Positions 33,521 to 45,921 of a DNA stretch of 64,000 nt are shown here, in pieces. The position numbers and the translations under genes are program-made. The DNA comes from Saccopteryx bilineata. Taxonomy: Eukaryota > Chordata > Mammalia > Chiroptera > Emballonuridae. The notes under the pieces were generated by a model. That model ran no database searches, was not told where the DNA came from, and saw only the letters and a program-made list of their open reading frames with translations. Every line of letters starts with the position of its first letter. The first letter of the stretch is position 1. The stretch covers positions 199,794,276 through 199,858,275 of the forward strand of contig NC_089492.1 of assembly GCF_036850765.1 (NCBI RefSeq). Reading direction: 5' to 3'.

Positions 33521-35339
33521 TACAGTACTCCCTTCTTGCTGAACCAATTTCCATTGGCCTCAATAGATAATACAGCCCAAAGCCCCCAAAGTTAGTTCCA
33601 CCTCTTTAAAACTTCCTCAATGTTGGTTCATAATTCAGCCATCATATTCTCAAAGAGGAAACTCATGGCGTTGACTATCATGGGGCTTGGCTAGCCACAG
33701 GCACTATTCAACAAGTGAACGAGTTGCTGCCCAAAGTGAATGTGTCATAAAAAGACCCAACATGAGGTAAGCAAGACAACCCACAAAAGTATTTATTGGT
33801 TTTATTATTTGGTGAGAGGAAATTGTTTTCTGTTCTTACCAGTAAAAAAATAAAGAAAGAATTGATTACCCAAACACTGATAAGCAAAAACATTCTCTCA
33901 ACTACAATGATGTGAAAGGCATATCTGAGTGGGACCTGGGATAAAGTAAGACAAAATAAATAAAACTGCTAATTAAGACACAATTAAAAAAAAACTACAT
34001 TAAAAAGGAAGGCAAGGGAAAGATGAACACAGGATTTACTATTCTAAAAGTTAAGTTGGGGTAGGAGGGAGCAGAGGATATAAGAAAAGAGAGGACCAGA
34101 ACACTAGAATTAAATTACTGCCAAAATGTTGGCTCTTGTATGGGTGGTGATAGGTGCTGGGTTTATGGATGCTTTTTACATTCATAAAAATAATAAATTG
34201 ACTAAATTAATAAAAGAGGGTTACATATGGATGAATGGTGAGAATGTGTCATGAACTCAGGATTATGAACAATCTAATTCTGTGCACTAAGGGGCCATGA
34301 ACAAGAAAGAAAAGGAAAAAGAAAGAGCAACTCTGATATCAAAGTAATTTTCTTACTTTTCTCCTCAAACTAGAAAACAAGCTTTTCATGACATGCCTAT
34401 CTTAAGTTTGTTATTTTGCCTGTTCTGAGAATGACTTTGTCACAGTCAGGTAGAAAATTAAAGTTTCTTTAACTTGTTTACTATCTGTGTTGAGCTATTA
34501 TGCTGATAAATGAGTATCAGCCTTACTTTATAGAACAATTTATTAGAAGCAATAATACCTTGCCTATCATTCTAGACTAACACATTGTATGATAAACATG
34601 GGTTTCCTATTTGTGGCATACAGTATCAGATTGATATGCTAAAACTTACTTCAGTTATAAAAAAAATGAAAACAAGCTTTTCAGGTGCTTCAGTATTTTT
34701 TTTAATGAACAAGAACATATATTTTTAAGATTCCTGAAACTGAGTTCAAAAAACAAACAAAACTAAGAAGGAAAAGAAGAATCAATGAATTAAGAAAGGT
34801 GGAGATGAGTTTTCAATATCAACAAAGCTATCTTATTAGTGCTTTACCTGTAGTAGTAGTAGTTGATTGCCTACAACTTTATGAAATAAGAATTTATGTT
34901 ATATAATCCACCCTAGTGATCACTGTTTTGTTAAAAGCATTAACATAAATAGAACAAATCTGATAAAATATTATTATTTGAGGACTTCCTGTGAAGGAAA
35001 TATAAGGATCCTTTATGTTATTTCTGCCATTTTTTAATTTTGTTTAGAAAATTAAATTTAATGGGGTGACATTGGACTGTCACTTTTCTATAAACATAAA
35101 ATTATTTCAAAATATAACAAGATTTTAAATAAATAAAGAAAGCAAAAGTTTAACATAGGCATTGTAATGCCAAAAAAGCAAGACTGGCAATCAATTTGAA
35201 AAGCTGATTCAAAGACTTATTTTTATAAAAATAAAAGAACAACAGTTTTTAAAGAGTATTGTAAGAGAAATTATTGAATTGAGTTTAAATGATTATCTCA
35301 GAGTTGCACAGTTAAGAAACTCACAATTAAATTTTCAAT
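33521..35339. other. unique AT-rich sequence with possible old repeat scraps
   Basis: Nothing strongly supported. Near 34135-34190, GGTGGTGATAGGTGCTGGGT and CATTCATAAAAATAATAAAT recall an old L1 3' UTR. At 35050-35080, TTAATGGGGTGACATTGG matches the inverted terminal tip of the L1-C type 3' UTR. Both are too short to define. Confidence 0.4.
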
Positions 35340-35520
35340 TTTTTAAATTTTTATTTATTAATTTGAGAAAGAGAGAGAGACAGAGAGAGAGAGAGAGACA
35401 TTGGCCCATTGTCTCAACCATCCAGATATTGGTTGATTCCTGTATGTGCCCTGACCTGAGATTAAATCTGCAACTTTGTATTGCAAGGGTGTTTTTAACA
35501 ACTGAGCCACCCAGATAGGA
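35340..35520 (-). mobile_element. short VES-like tRNA SINE, antisense
   Basis: The minus-strand head reads TATCTGGGTGGCTCAGTTG, then a box-B-like TTTAATCTC, 'GGGCACATACAGGAATCAAC' and a (CT)n run (the GA repeat at 35366-35397 here) and A-rich tail. The flanks CACAATTAA (35322-35330 and 35521-35529) are a target duplication of at least 9 bp. Confidence 0.85.
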
Positions 35521-36240
35521 CACAATTAACTTTCTTAGAAGAAGTAGTATTTCTCTTCCTCTGAACAATTCTAAGGAAGAAAATGTTCAATTTTATGTTC
35601 TAAATTCTGTTGAAGTTACCAACAGTTACTCAATGTCAGGGCTGTAAGATGCCTACATGAACCAGTCCCATTTGTGAAATTTTATATGTTCACCCTTTAT
35701 CCAGGTGGCCCTGTGAAGTGGACTGAGATCTTACTGAATCAGTCTTCCACCTTCTCTTCCAACCTCTCACTCTTTTATGTTTCTCACTCTTTTATAGTTC
35801 AATAGGAAGTTTTCAAGAGGAAGAAAAGTAACTAGAAGGAGACCAGATATGTGAAAAGAAACTAGGATAGCAAAATCTAAAGGATTCTGCAAGATGTAAA
35901 CAGATAATATTTTTCCTTTCTTATTTTTCCTACAGTCATTGTCAGGAAGATGAACTAAATTAATAAGGAGAATAGGTAGATGAGAGTGAGGGAAAGAAGT
36001 TCCAGATTATCTTTTTATATTTTAACATCTTTACACCAGATATAAATAATCAAAACTGACAGAAGAAGAAATAAAACATCTGAATAGACATATAGCAAGC
36101 AAAGGGATTGAATTAGTAATCAAAAAAGTTCCTACAAAGAAAAATTCAAACTCTAATGGCTCTATTGATGAATTTTACCAAATATTTAAAGTATATTTAA
36201 TTATCACCAATCCCTCATAAACTCTGTTAAATTAATTATG

Positions 36241-36640
36241 TTTTTTGTGTGTGCCAGAGACAGAGAGAAACACACAGAGGGAGGGACAGATAGGGACAGA
36301 CAGACAGGAAGGGAGAGAGATGAGAAGCATCAATTCTTCATTGTGGCACTTTAGTTGTTCACTGATTGCTTTCTCATTGACTGGGGGGCTACAGCAGAGT
36401 GAGTGACCCTTGCTTAAGCGAGTGATTTTGGGTTCAAGCCAGTGACCTTGGGCTTCAAGCTAGCAACCTTTGTGCTCAAGCCAGAGACCATGGGGTCATG
36501 TCTAAGATCCCACGCTCAAGCCAGCGACCCTGTGCTCAAGCTGGTGAGCCTGTGCTCAAGTCAGTGACCTCTGGGTTTCAAACCTGGGTCCTCTGCATCC
36601 CAGTCTGATGCTCTATTCACTGTGCCACTGCCTGGTCAGC
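36241..36640 (-). mobile_element. tRNA SINE, 'CTTGAGC-ladder' type, antisense, in L1-F
   Basis: The minus strand has the head GACCAGGCAGTGGCACAGTG, box-B-like GGTTTGAAACC, repeated ~22-bp units with GCTTGAGC, then AATCAGTGAACAAC and a CT-rich end. It splits the L1-F RT region. Confidence 0.88.
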
Positions 36641-36755
36641 TCCTTCATAATAAAACTCTTAATAAAAAAAGAAGAGGGAACACTTTCTAACTTATCCTAT
36701 AAATCCAGTGTTACACTGATACCACACCTGATAAAATATCAGAAAGAAAACTACA

Positions 36756-37090
36756 GCCTGACCAGATGGTGGTGCAGTGGATAGAGCATCAGACTGGGAG
36801 GCAGAGGACCCAGGTTCGAAATCCTGAGGGTGCAAGCACGAGCATAGACTCATCTGGCTTGAGCATGGGCTCACCAGCTTGAGCAAGGGGTCACCGGCTT
36901 GAGCATGGGATCATAGACATGACCCCATGGTCACTGGCTTGAAGCCCAAGGTCACTGGATTGAGCCTAAGGTCACTGGCTTGAGCAAGAGGTCACATGCT
37001 ATAGCCCCCCCCCCCCCCGGCAAGGCATATATGAGAAATTAATCACTAAACAACTAAGGAGTTGCAATGAAGCAATACACACAAAAAACT
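36756..37090 (+). mobile_element. tRNA SINE, 'CTTGAGC-ladder' type, in L1-F, 3'-truncated
   Basis: Head CCTGACCAGATGGTGGTGC, box-B-like GGTTCGAAATCC, then eight or so ~22-bp units with GGCTTGAGC and variants, a C14 run at about 37004-37018, and CAAGGCATATATGAG. It lacks the usual CT-rich 3' end. Confidence 0.86.
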
Positions 37091-37210
37091 TTGAACTAAT
37101 AAATGAGTTCATCAAGATCAAAATATACCAGTTAATTGATTCTACACAGTTAATTGATTCAAGTGAACAATTTGAAAATAAAGAAAAATTTTATTTATAA
37201 TGATATCAAA

Positions 37211-37375
37211 GTCCTAGCCAGATAGGTCAGTTGGTTAGAGCATTTTCCCAAAGCACTGAAGTTACCAATTTGATCCTTTTCAGGACACATACAGGAGCAC
37301 ATCAATGTTCTTGTCTCTCTCTCCCTTCTTCTCTCTGTAAAATCAATACAATAAACATTAAAAAAATAAAAAAGA
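37211..37375 (+). mobile_element. short VES-like tRNA SINE in L1-F
   Basis: It begins GTCCTAGCCAGATAGGTCAG, then TTGGTTAGAGC (box A region), a box-B-like TTTGATCC, 'GGACACATACAGGAGCACAT', a CT-rich run and an A-rich tail (AATACAATAAACATT then A-rich). Confidence 0.88.
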
Positions 37376-37585
37376 ATAAAATACTTAAAGATTAATTTTA
37401 ATATGAGAAAAGTAAGGCTTCTGCACTGAAAACTACAAAAATTAACTGTAAAAATTCAAGACCTAAACTCTTGTAACAACATGTTTATAAATTGAGATAA
37501 TTAATATTTATTATTAAGATAAAAATACACCCAAATTTATCTATAGGTTTTTTTCAATTCCTATCAAAATTCCCTCTGGCTGCCA

Positions 37586-37975
37586 TTTCTTCTTCTTCTT
37601 CTTCTTCTTCTTCTTCTTCTTCTTCTTCTTCTTCTTCTTCTTCTTCTTCTTCTTCTTCTCCTTCTCCTTCTCCTTCTCCTTCTCCTTCTCCTTCTCCTTC
37701 CTTTCTTTTTCTCCTCCTCTTCCTCCTTCTCCCCCTCTTCCTTTTCCTCCTCCTCCTTCCCTTCCTTCCTTCCTCCCTCCTTCCCTCCCTCCCTCCCTCC
37801 TTCCCTCCCTCCCCCTCCCTCCCTCCCCCTCCCTCCCCCTCCCTTCCTTCCTTCCTTCCTTCCTTCCTTCCTTCCTTCCTTCCTTCCTTCCTACCTTTCT
37901 TTCTCCTTCCTTTTTCCCTTCCCTTTCCCCTTTCCCTTCTCCTTCATCTTCTCCTTCTCCTTCTTCTTCCTCTTT
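37586..37975. repeat. ~390-bp pyrimidine tract (TTC, TTCTCC, CCTT, CCCT units)
   Basis: A long homopyrimidine tract with only a few purines. It begins with TTC units (to ~37660), then TTCTCC units, then CCTCC/CCCT/CCTT mixtures, with a perfect CCTT run at about 37845-37891, ending in CTTTCCC-rich sequence. It sits where the L1-F ORF2 would have GCTTTTTTGC, so it likely grew from an internal T run or from an inserted tail. Confidence 0.95.
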
Positions 37976-39352
37976 TGTTGAAAACTCTTATGGAAGTGCA
38001 AGGGGCCCAGGATAGCCAGAACAATCTCATAAAATAAGAGCAAAGTTAAAAGACTCACACTTCATGATTTCAAAGCTAATTACAAAACTACAAAAGGCAA
38101 GGCAGTGCAGTATAAAGATGGACATGTAGACCAATGGAAAAAACTTGTGAGTTCAGAAACAAATCATAACATATATGGTAAACTGGTATTTGACAAAGGT
38201 GCCAAGATAATGTAATAGGAAAAAAAATATTTTTAACAAATGGTGCCTGGATAATGGTTAGCCACATACAAAAGAATGAAATTGGACTCCTTCCTTATAT
38301 ACAAAATGATTAACTCCATATGAGTCATAAACCTTAATGTAAGAGCTAAACCTATAACCCTCAAAAGAAATCATAGGAGTAAATCTTTATATCCTTGAAT
38401 TAAGCAAATATTTGCAAATTATACGTCTAATAAGGGACTTGTATCCAGAATAAATGTAAAACTTTTACAACTCAGTAATGAAAAGAAAAAAAATCCAATT
38501 TTTAAAAAAATGAGCCAGTGATATGAATAAACATTTCCTCAAACAAACTACATAAATGATCAATAAGCACATGAAAAGATGCTCAAAACTGTATAGTACT
38601 AAGGAAAGGAATATCAAAACCATAATGAAATACTTTATACCTGTTAGGAAGACTACTATCAAGGAGTAAAATAATAAAAAGTGTTGACAAGAATATAGAG
38701 AAATTAGAACACCCTTATTTTGTTGTTAGAAATATAAAATGATATAGGCACTTTGGAGAACAGTTGGCAGTTCCTTACAATATTAGGCATACACCTAGAA
38801 AATTTAATCCTGGATTTATACTCAAGAGAAATTAAAACATATGTCTACACACAAAAAAACTTATACATAATGCTCATAGCAGCAACATTCATCATTATGC
38901 CAAAGAGTAGAAACAGCTCAAATGCCCATCATCTGATGAAAGGATTAAAAAAAATGGTATATCCATGCAATTAAATATTATTCAGCCATAAAAAAGAAAT
39001 AAAGTGCTGATTCTTGTTACAATGAATCCTTCAGAAATGATAACTGAAAAAGTCAGACAAAAAAAATGCTACATTATGTATGAATCATTTATATGAAATG
39101 CATAGAATAAGTAAACCTGTAGACATAGAAAGTAGTTGCCAGGAGAAGGGGGGGGGGAGAATAAGAAATGACTGTTAATGAGTAACAGAGGTTTCTTTTT
39201 TCCTTTTCTTTTGAGAGATAATAAAAATATTCTAAATTAGATAGTGATGATGGTTACATAACTCTTTGAATACATATTAAAAACCACCAAATTTTATATT
39301 TTAGAAAGGTGAATTTTATGATATATAAATGGTATCTCAATAAAGCCATTTT

Positions 39353-40539
39353 ACAAAAATGTGTGTACCATTTCTCCTTTCTCTTGCCCTAGTCCTTATA
39401 TGTATATTTCTTGTATTTCCCCATGGTCTCCACTATAGTCACTCCATAAGGAGCATTTTCACTTATTTCTAATAGTTGTGAAAAATTCAAGTTCTTCTGT
39501 ACACAGTAATACATTTCACCAACAATGTTTTATGCCAAGAGGCGATTACTCCTTCACTTCCCCTTCTTCCCAGAAAGATCTTAATGGGTTGATATATTTC
39601 TAAAGCTTCTGTTTGAAAGTCACATACATTGCCGAAAAGAAGGTGAGAACATAAAGATGACATAATCACAAGTCTTTGCCACAGCTGGAACCAAGGGCAC
39701 ATGTACTACTATGAGTAGGGGTCACTATGGCACTCCTCTATTATGCATGAGTCATCATCAGAATGGGTGGCACCCTCACCATGATGGATATGAAAGGGTG
39801 TGAATTTGTGGTTGGGGATGTGTTCTACAAATGTAGGAGAAGCAAACTCAGAATAACTGGAGCCCTGCTAAATGGAATCTTATCCAGACTTTGTGTTTGC
39901 TATTCTCCTCTTTGGTGGAAAGAGCTCAATCAGAAAAGAAGTTAATATTAAAAATTAAAAAAAAAAATTTAATAGGACAATGATCAGTTGGGACCAATTA
40001 ATTTACATTTGTATGAACAAGAATCATTTGCATCATACATAATTAAATATATATTAAATTATATAAATATATTAGCACTTCAAAGTCTTTTACAATTGTT
40101 TATGACAGATAAATAGATGAGCAAGACTGGTCTCAAGATACTATATGATGCATCAATCTTGGTTATTTTCACGATTAACTGGATATATATTCCTCCTCTG
40201 TTGTCCATAATTAGAGTAGTACTATTATTTAACATAAGTTTTTAAAGATGGTCAAGGTGAATTATTCTAGACAGAAGTTTAGCTTGTGTTTGTGCAATAA
40301 TAGGAAGTGGGGCACAAGTGAAGTGGACATCACCAGAGGAAAGTTTTACTGATGTTCTGAACTCATTGACAAGAGCAAAAGGAGTTTCATACAGTGCAGA
40401 AAATGATCTGATGTCTATGAAAAGTGAATCCTGCTCATGGCTGTGCCACAAACCAGTGGTTTGTCTATAATTTCAGAGAGGAGAAATCCAGGTCAAAATT
40501 CTGCCCATCAGTCTGTTAAGGAAAAGAAAGAAGTGGAGG
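39353..40539. other. unique sequence, no supported gene
   Basis: Several short open frames lie here (39487-39702 minus, 39763-39945 plus, 40242-40451 minus) with ordinary-looking amino acid composition but no domain I recognise and no clear splice signals. This is the least repeat-filled stretch of the second half of the window. Confidence 0.45.
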
Positions 40540-40712
40540 AACATGGAGGGACTCCTTTTATGTGCATTAATCTCATTCCATCCTCACAGCCGCCATGTAC
40601 AGAATATTGAAGATCACCCTGTTTTATCAAAAAGGGAAAACAGTGATTTTGGGAGCTCAGGATGCTGTGAAGCAAAAACAACAGAGACAGGATTTGTCCC
40701 AGCCCATCTCAT
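40540..40712 (-). mobile_element. MIR-like SINE, antisense, very diverged
   Basis: The plus strand has TAATCTCATTCCATCCTCAC, 'CCTGTTTTATCAAAAAGGGA' and 'AGACAGGATTTGTCCCAGCC', in the order of an inverted MIR. Weak match. Confidence 0.45.
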
Positions 40713-42607
40713 TCTGATGAGGGTCAACTTCTCCATTAAGCATGGGAGGCATGCTACTTTTATAGTCCTCAAAAATGTTTATATTAAATTCTTTTAAAAA
40801 CCAGAACTAACAAGAATCTGGAAGGATATATCAGTTGTAAAAGCCCACCCTGAGTAGTGTGGGATTTTAACATCACATCAGATTCCCCAGCCTGGAACAC
40901 CAGAGCCAGTAAGCCCAATAAACATCTGGTTTTGAAAATCAGCAGGATTCTGTCTGCCAGAGAGAGAAGGGAGTCTGCTAGAGACACAGGCACCCTCTTA
41001 AAAGGCCGATATACAAAATCTTGTTCATCATCACTGATCTTGGGGTCTGGCAGAGGGATGGCAGATGGGAATGAACTGGCATTCTGACAAGACAGACTGG
41101 GTTGTGTGACTCTGGGGAGAGGGTTGAAGAGATAGCCACCAGGGGCCTTGTGCTGACTCCCTCTGTCACATATACCATTTTTTATGGGTTAAGTATTCCC
41201 CTTCATACTGCATCAGCCTGGGGGAGTGCACTGGTCTCACCCTCCAGACTGTCGGTCACTTCACCTTACCACCTCTATGCCCTGTGAAGAAGGAAGTTAG
41301 CTACCTGGGTCCATGGTGTAGACTTTCTTGGAGAACTCTTGAGGAAGAACTCAGGGGGTGTCACAAACTGAGTTTTGTGGCTCCAAGATGAGAATCTTTA
41401 CCTCCTTCCATCCCCCTAATGCCTTACCAGTGTTGCCATATCAGGGAAGATATCCTAGCCCCATCCTCCCAAACCCTAGTTGCCTTGCCTTGTGAGCTCA
41501 TGCAATGTAGAGGAGTAAGCTAGTTATAGTGATTCTGGGATCTTGGTGCAGACTCTTTTGGAAAATTCCCTAGGAGGTCCAAGCAAACTCAAAGAGATAC
41601 TGAGTTGTGTGACTCTAGACTGGGGACCATTTCCTTCACTGGTTTAACCAATGCTACTGTTCCTATGGAGAACCCTCTCTTCGCATGTTTAAATCTTGGT
41701 CTGTTTTGGCCTGCTAAAGTCTGCTGGTCTCATACTGATAACTCTCTGAGACCCTAACCTATGAAAAAGGATTGTTAGAACCCAATGGGTGGTGGCTGAC
41801 CTTAGCGTACCTTGAAGCTGTTGTTGGGTGAGTCAGACCCAGCACTGGTGCTGAGTTTGAGTCTGTATCAGTCTGGTAAATATCACTCACTCCTACCTGG
41901 TGACTCACTGAGAACATACCTCACACAACTCAGGTACTGCCTGAGCCTAGCAGGCAGAGGTAGAATTCAGTAAGCATTGGGCATTTTTCAGGTCTGGTCC
42001 TGGGCTTGGTGCTGGTGGAGGCCAGCCTTGGTGTTTACCTTGGCCTCTCCCATATACTTCTAAGTCGAAAAGAGGCAGCCACAAACTTTGGATCACTTTG
42101 TAGCTGTAAACAAGTAGCTCAAGGCCATCAGGCAGCGCCTGAAATTTAACTAGACTAAGGTCCCTCTCATAGAGCCCCCAGAAACAACATATGTGGTGGC
42201 TGGATTCAGACCACAATAAAGCATGACCTAATTAATTCCACAAGTGGTATATCCCAGACAGATCACAGCAGACATCAGACCCTGCTGTGGCAAACTTTGC
42301 TTCATGGTGTTAGCTGCCACACAGCAGCTTGACAAATACAGTGGTAGTGGTGGATACTCACAGTCAACTAGCCCTATGGTCAGCTCCACCCACAGGCTAA
42401 CCACAATCAAGACTCACTTACCACAAGAGTGTTCATATAATCCACAAAAAGAACATTTCTGGAAAACCTAGCTCAGGTGATCGTGAAGACTGCACCCCTG
42501 AGACCCATAGGACACCTGCTATATAAAGCCACCATACCAAGACTTGGGGTCATAGATCTACTTAATATCCAGAAGCAAAGATAACTAAAATAGGGAGAGA
42601 AAACAAC

Positions 42608-43473
42608 ATGCCTCAAATGAAAGAACAGAAGTAATTCTTAGAAAAAGAACTTAGATGGAGGCAAGCAATCTTCCAGACAGAGCTCAAAACAATGGTTATA
42701 AGAATGCTCAAGGAACTTAGGGGAAAAATGAATGAACTCAATGAGAACTTAAACAGAGTGATAGTAATCATAAAAAAGACTAGAAACCATAAAAAAGCAT
42801 GAACCAGAAATGCAGAATACAATATCTAATGTGAAGAATACAGTAGAAGGAATCAATATCTGGTTAGATGAAGCAGACAATCAAATTAGTGATTTGGAAG
42901 ACAAAAGGGCAGAAAACACCCACTCAAAGCAAAAAAAAAAAAAAAAAAAAGCGTAGGTAAAGGGACCTCTGGGAAAACATCATCTGAGAAGACATGTAAC
43001 TGTAACAACATCTGCATCATTGGGTACTAGAAGAAGAAAGAGTTCAAGGGATTAAGAACCTATTTGAAAAAATAATGACTGAAATTTTCTTTAATCTGGT
43101 GAAGAAAAAAGACACATAAGTACAGGAAGTGCAGAGAATCTCAAATAAGATGGACCCAAAGAGGCCCACACCAAGACACATCACAATTACAATGGCAAAG
43201 GTTAAAGACAAAGAGAGAATCTTAAAAGAAGCAAGAGAAATGCAGTTAGTTACTTACAAAGAAGCTCTCATAACACTGTCAGCTGATTTCTCAACTGAAA
43301 GTTTGCTGGCCAGAGGGATTGGCATGAAATATTCAAAGAGATGTAAAGCAAGAAACTACAACCGAGACTGTTTTACTCAGCAAAGTTATCATTTAAAAAC
43401 TGAAGAAGAAATAAAGGCCTTCCCAGACCAGAAAAAGTTACAGGAGTTTATTACCACCAAACCAGTATTATAA
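42608..43473 (+). pseudogene. L1-D ORF1, degraded
   Basis: The ATG at 42608 (MPQMKEQK) begins the coiled-coil part. An A20 run at about 42931-42950 and several shifts break the frame. The C-terminal part at 43129-43473 is open: RISNKMDPKRPTPRHITITM, then ILKEAREMQLVTYKEA and YHLKTEEEIKAFPDQKK, matching the basic RNA-binding C-terminus of L1-B ORF1 (17410-17805). Confidence 0.82.
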
Positions 43474-43675
43474 TAAATTATAAGAAGAAAGAAGAAAAGA
43501 GAAATGTAGAATTTGAACAGACTAATTACAATTAGTAAAGTCAAAACAACAACAACAATAATAAAAACTCCAAAAAAAAAGCCTAGAACTTTTGTTTCAT
43601 CAGTGAATTTTATCAATCATTTAAAGGATGGTTTGGTGCCTTCACCAGCAAATTTGCCAACCATTCAAGAATAAA

Positions 43676-45330
43676 ATGGCAATAAATATATACTTATCAG
43701 TTACTACTTCAAGTGTAAATGGATTAAAAACCATAGTACAGCTGAATGGATAAGAAAAATGACCCAATATATGCTGTCTGGAAGAAACCCATCTCAGAAT
43801 GAGAGATACAAACCGACTAAAAGGATAGAAAAAGATATTTTATGCAATGAAAACAAAGAAAAAGCTGGACTAGCAATACTTTTATCCGACAAAGTAGACT
43901 TCAAAACAAAGGCAATAATAAGAGACAAAAGAATGATAAAGGGATCAATCCACAAGAAGGCATAACCCTTAAAAATTTATATGTAAAGCAAATATTGATG
44001 TATATAAAAAGAGAGGTCAACAGTAATGCAGTCATCACAGGGATTTTAACACCCAATTGACATCAATGAATAGATTTCCAGACAGAAAATCAACAAGGAA
44101 ACAATGACCTTAAATGACAAAAGTAAATCAGGTGAATTTAACTAATATTATCAAAGCATTTCACCTCAAAGCATCAGAACATAAATTCTCCCAAGTGTAC
44201 ATGGAATATTTTCTAGGACAGACCACATGTTAGGACACAAAACAAGTCTCAATAAATTTAAGAAGATTGAAATCATATCAAGCATCTTCTCTGACCATAA
44301 TAGTATGAAACTAAAAGTCATTCACAAGAAAAAAAAGCACAGGAAAGACATGAAGGCTAAACAACATTTTATTAAAGAATGTATGGGTTAACAATGAGAA
44401 TGAAATAAAAAAAATCTTGAGACAAATGAAAAGTAAAACACTACAACTATCATCAATAAATTCATAAACAAGTGTTGGCAAGGATGTGGAGAAATAGGAC
44501 CCATCATGAACTAATGATGGAATTGCAGATTGGTGCAACTACTAGGGGAAACAATATGAAGTGTTCTCAAAATTTTAAATATGGAACTGCATTATCATCA
44601 AATGAAACACTTCTGGGTATATAAATATCCCCAAATCTTAAAACTCTAATTCAGAAGAATATATGCACCTCTATGTTCATTTCAACATAATTTTCAATAG
44701 CCAAGATATGAAAGTAACCCCAACTGATGAATGAATAAAACATTGTGGTATACATCCTGACCAGGTGGTGGTGCAGTGGATAAAGCATCAGACTAGGATG
44801 CAGAGGACGCAGGTTCAAAACCCCAAGGTCGCTGGCTTGAGCGCAGGCTCACCAGCATGAGTGTGGGGTTACTGGCTTGAGCATGGGATCATAGACATGA
44901 CCCCATGGTTGCTGGCTTGAGCCCAAAGGTCACTGGCTTGAAGCTCAAGGTCACTGGCTTGAGCCCAAGGTTGCTGGCTTGAGCAAGGGGTCACTCGCTC
45001 TGCTGTAGTGCCCCCCTGCCCCATTCAAGGCACATATGTAAAAGCAATCAATGAACAACTAAAGTGCCGCAACAAAGACTTGATACTTCTCATCTCTCTC
45101 CCTTTCTGTCTGTCTGTCCCTATCTTTCCCTCTCTCTGTCTCTCTCTGTCGCAAAAAAGAAAGAAATATTGTGGTACATATATGTAATGGAATATTACTC
45201 GGCCATAAAAATGAATGAAACCTTACAATTTGTGAGAACATGCATGGACCTAGAGAGTATTATGTTAGGTGAAATAGGTCAGTCAGAGAAAGATAAATAC
45301 TATATGATTTTACTTATATTTGGAATCTAG
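43676..45330 (+). pseudogene. L1-D ORF2 remnant: endonuclease joined to C-terminus
   Basis: It opens at 43676 (MAINIYLSVTTSSVNGLK). Endonuclease pieces include MLSGRNPSQNERY and LAILLSDKVDFKTKAIIRD (43759-43965). After ~44440 it jumps to CWQGCGEIGP (about 44473), the C-terminal Cys motif, where Asn replaces His. Roughly 2.3-2.5 kb of RT coding sequence is absent. The last part (45064-45330) includes YVMEYYSAIKMNETL after the SINE. Confidence 0.8.
44755..45167 (+). mobile_element. tRNA SINE, 'CTTGAGC-ladder' type, in L1-D
   Basis: Full-length copy: head CCTGACCAGGTGGTGGTGCA, box-B-like GGTTCAAAACC, ~22-bp units with GGCTTGAGC, AAGCAATCAATGAACAAC, a CT-rich end and an A-rich tail. The flanks ATTGTGGTATACA (44742-44754) and ATTGTGGTACA (45168-45178) form the target duplication and restore the L1 sequence. 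Confidence 0.92.
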
Positions 45331-45642
45331 AAAACAAAATAAATGAACATACAAAATTGAAACAGACTCATAGATACAAGAACAAACTGATGGTTGCCAA
45401 AGGAGATGGAGGTTGGGGGATTGGGTAAAAAAGATGAAGGAATTAAGAAGTACAAATTGGTAGTTACAAAATAATCATGGGGATGTAGAACAAAGCATAA
45501 GGAATATAGTTAATAATATTATAATAGTTATGTATGGTGCCATGTGGGTACTGAAAATATGAGGGAGGTGTACTTAGTAAAGTATATGATAGTCTAACCA
45601 CTATACTATACACCTGAAACTAGTACAAAATAATATTGAATA

Positions 45643-45763
45643 GCCTGACCTGTGGTGGCGCAGTGGATAAAGCGTCAACCTAGAAACACTGAGGTTGCCG
45701 GTTCAAAACCCTGGGCTTGCCTGGTCAAGGCACATATGGGAGTTGATGCTTCCTGCTCCTCCC

Positions 45764-45803
<40 letters not shown>

Positions 45804-45921
45804 CTCTCTCTCTCTCTATCTATCTCCCCCCTCCTCTCTAAAATGAATAAATAAATAAAAATTAAAAAAAAAAAGATTCACAGATAAGGAAAATGAGTTA
45901 TTAAAAAATAAATAAATAAAT
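45643..45921 (+). mobile_element. tRNA SINE with apparent 3' transduction
   Basis: Flanked by a perfect 16-bp duplication AAAATAATATTGAATA (45627-45642 and 45922-45937). Inside are a tRNA-like head (CCTGACCTGTGGTGGCGCA), a short body, a long (TC)n at 45767-45838, and a first A-rich tail to 45874. Then come ~29 bp unrelated to the SINE (GATTCACAGATAAGG...) and a second A-rich tail (AAAAAATAAATAAATAAATA). The extra segment lies within the duplications, so it moved with the SINE RNA. Confidence 0.88.

Larger units (their letters stand above)
36045..39352 (+). mobile_element. L1-F: old L1 (ORF2 middle to 3' end), sense
   Basis: Sense L1 pieces in order: RT-upstream region at 36060-36240 and 36641-36755, scattered RT/thumb parts around 37380-37585, then a longer stretch 37980-39352. 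The latter includes GTGCAAGGGGCCCAGGATAG, 'AGACCAATGG', 'GGCAGTTCCTTACAA', CTCAAATGCCCATCATCTGA and a 3' tip TATCTCAATAAAGCC. It is interrupted by three SINEs and a 390-bp pyrimidine tract. It is much older than L1-A, B and C, and no frame survives. Confidence 0.85.

Noticed and set aside
39487..39945. Short frames on both strands that could be exons or a processed pseudogene
   Set aside because: No recognised domain, no A-rich tail or duplication, and no consistent splice signals.
40242..40451. 69-codon minus-strand frame with protein-like composition
   Set aside because: No family recognised and no clear acceptor or donor sites at its edges. It lies in otherwise unannotated DNA; a translated search would settle it.
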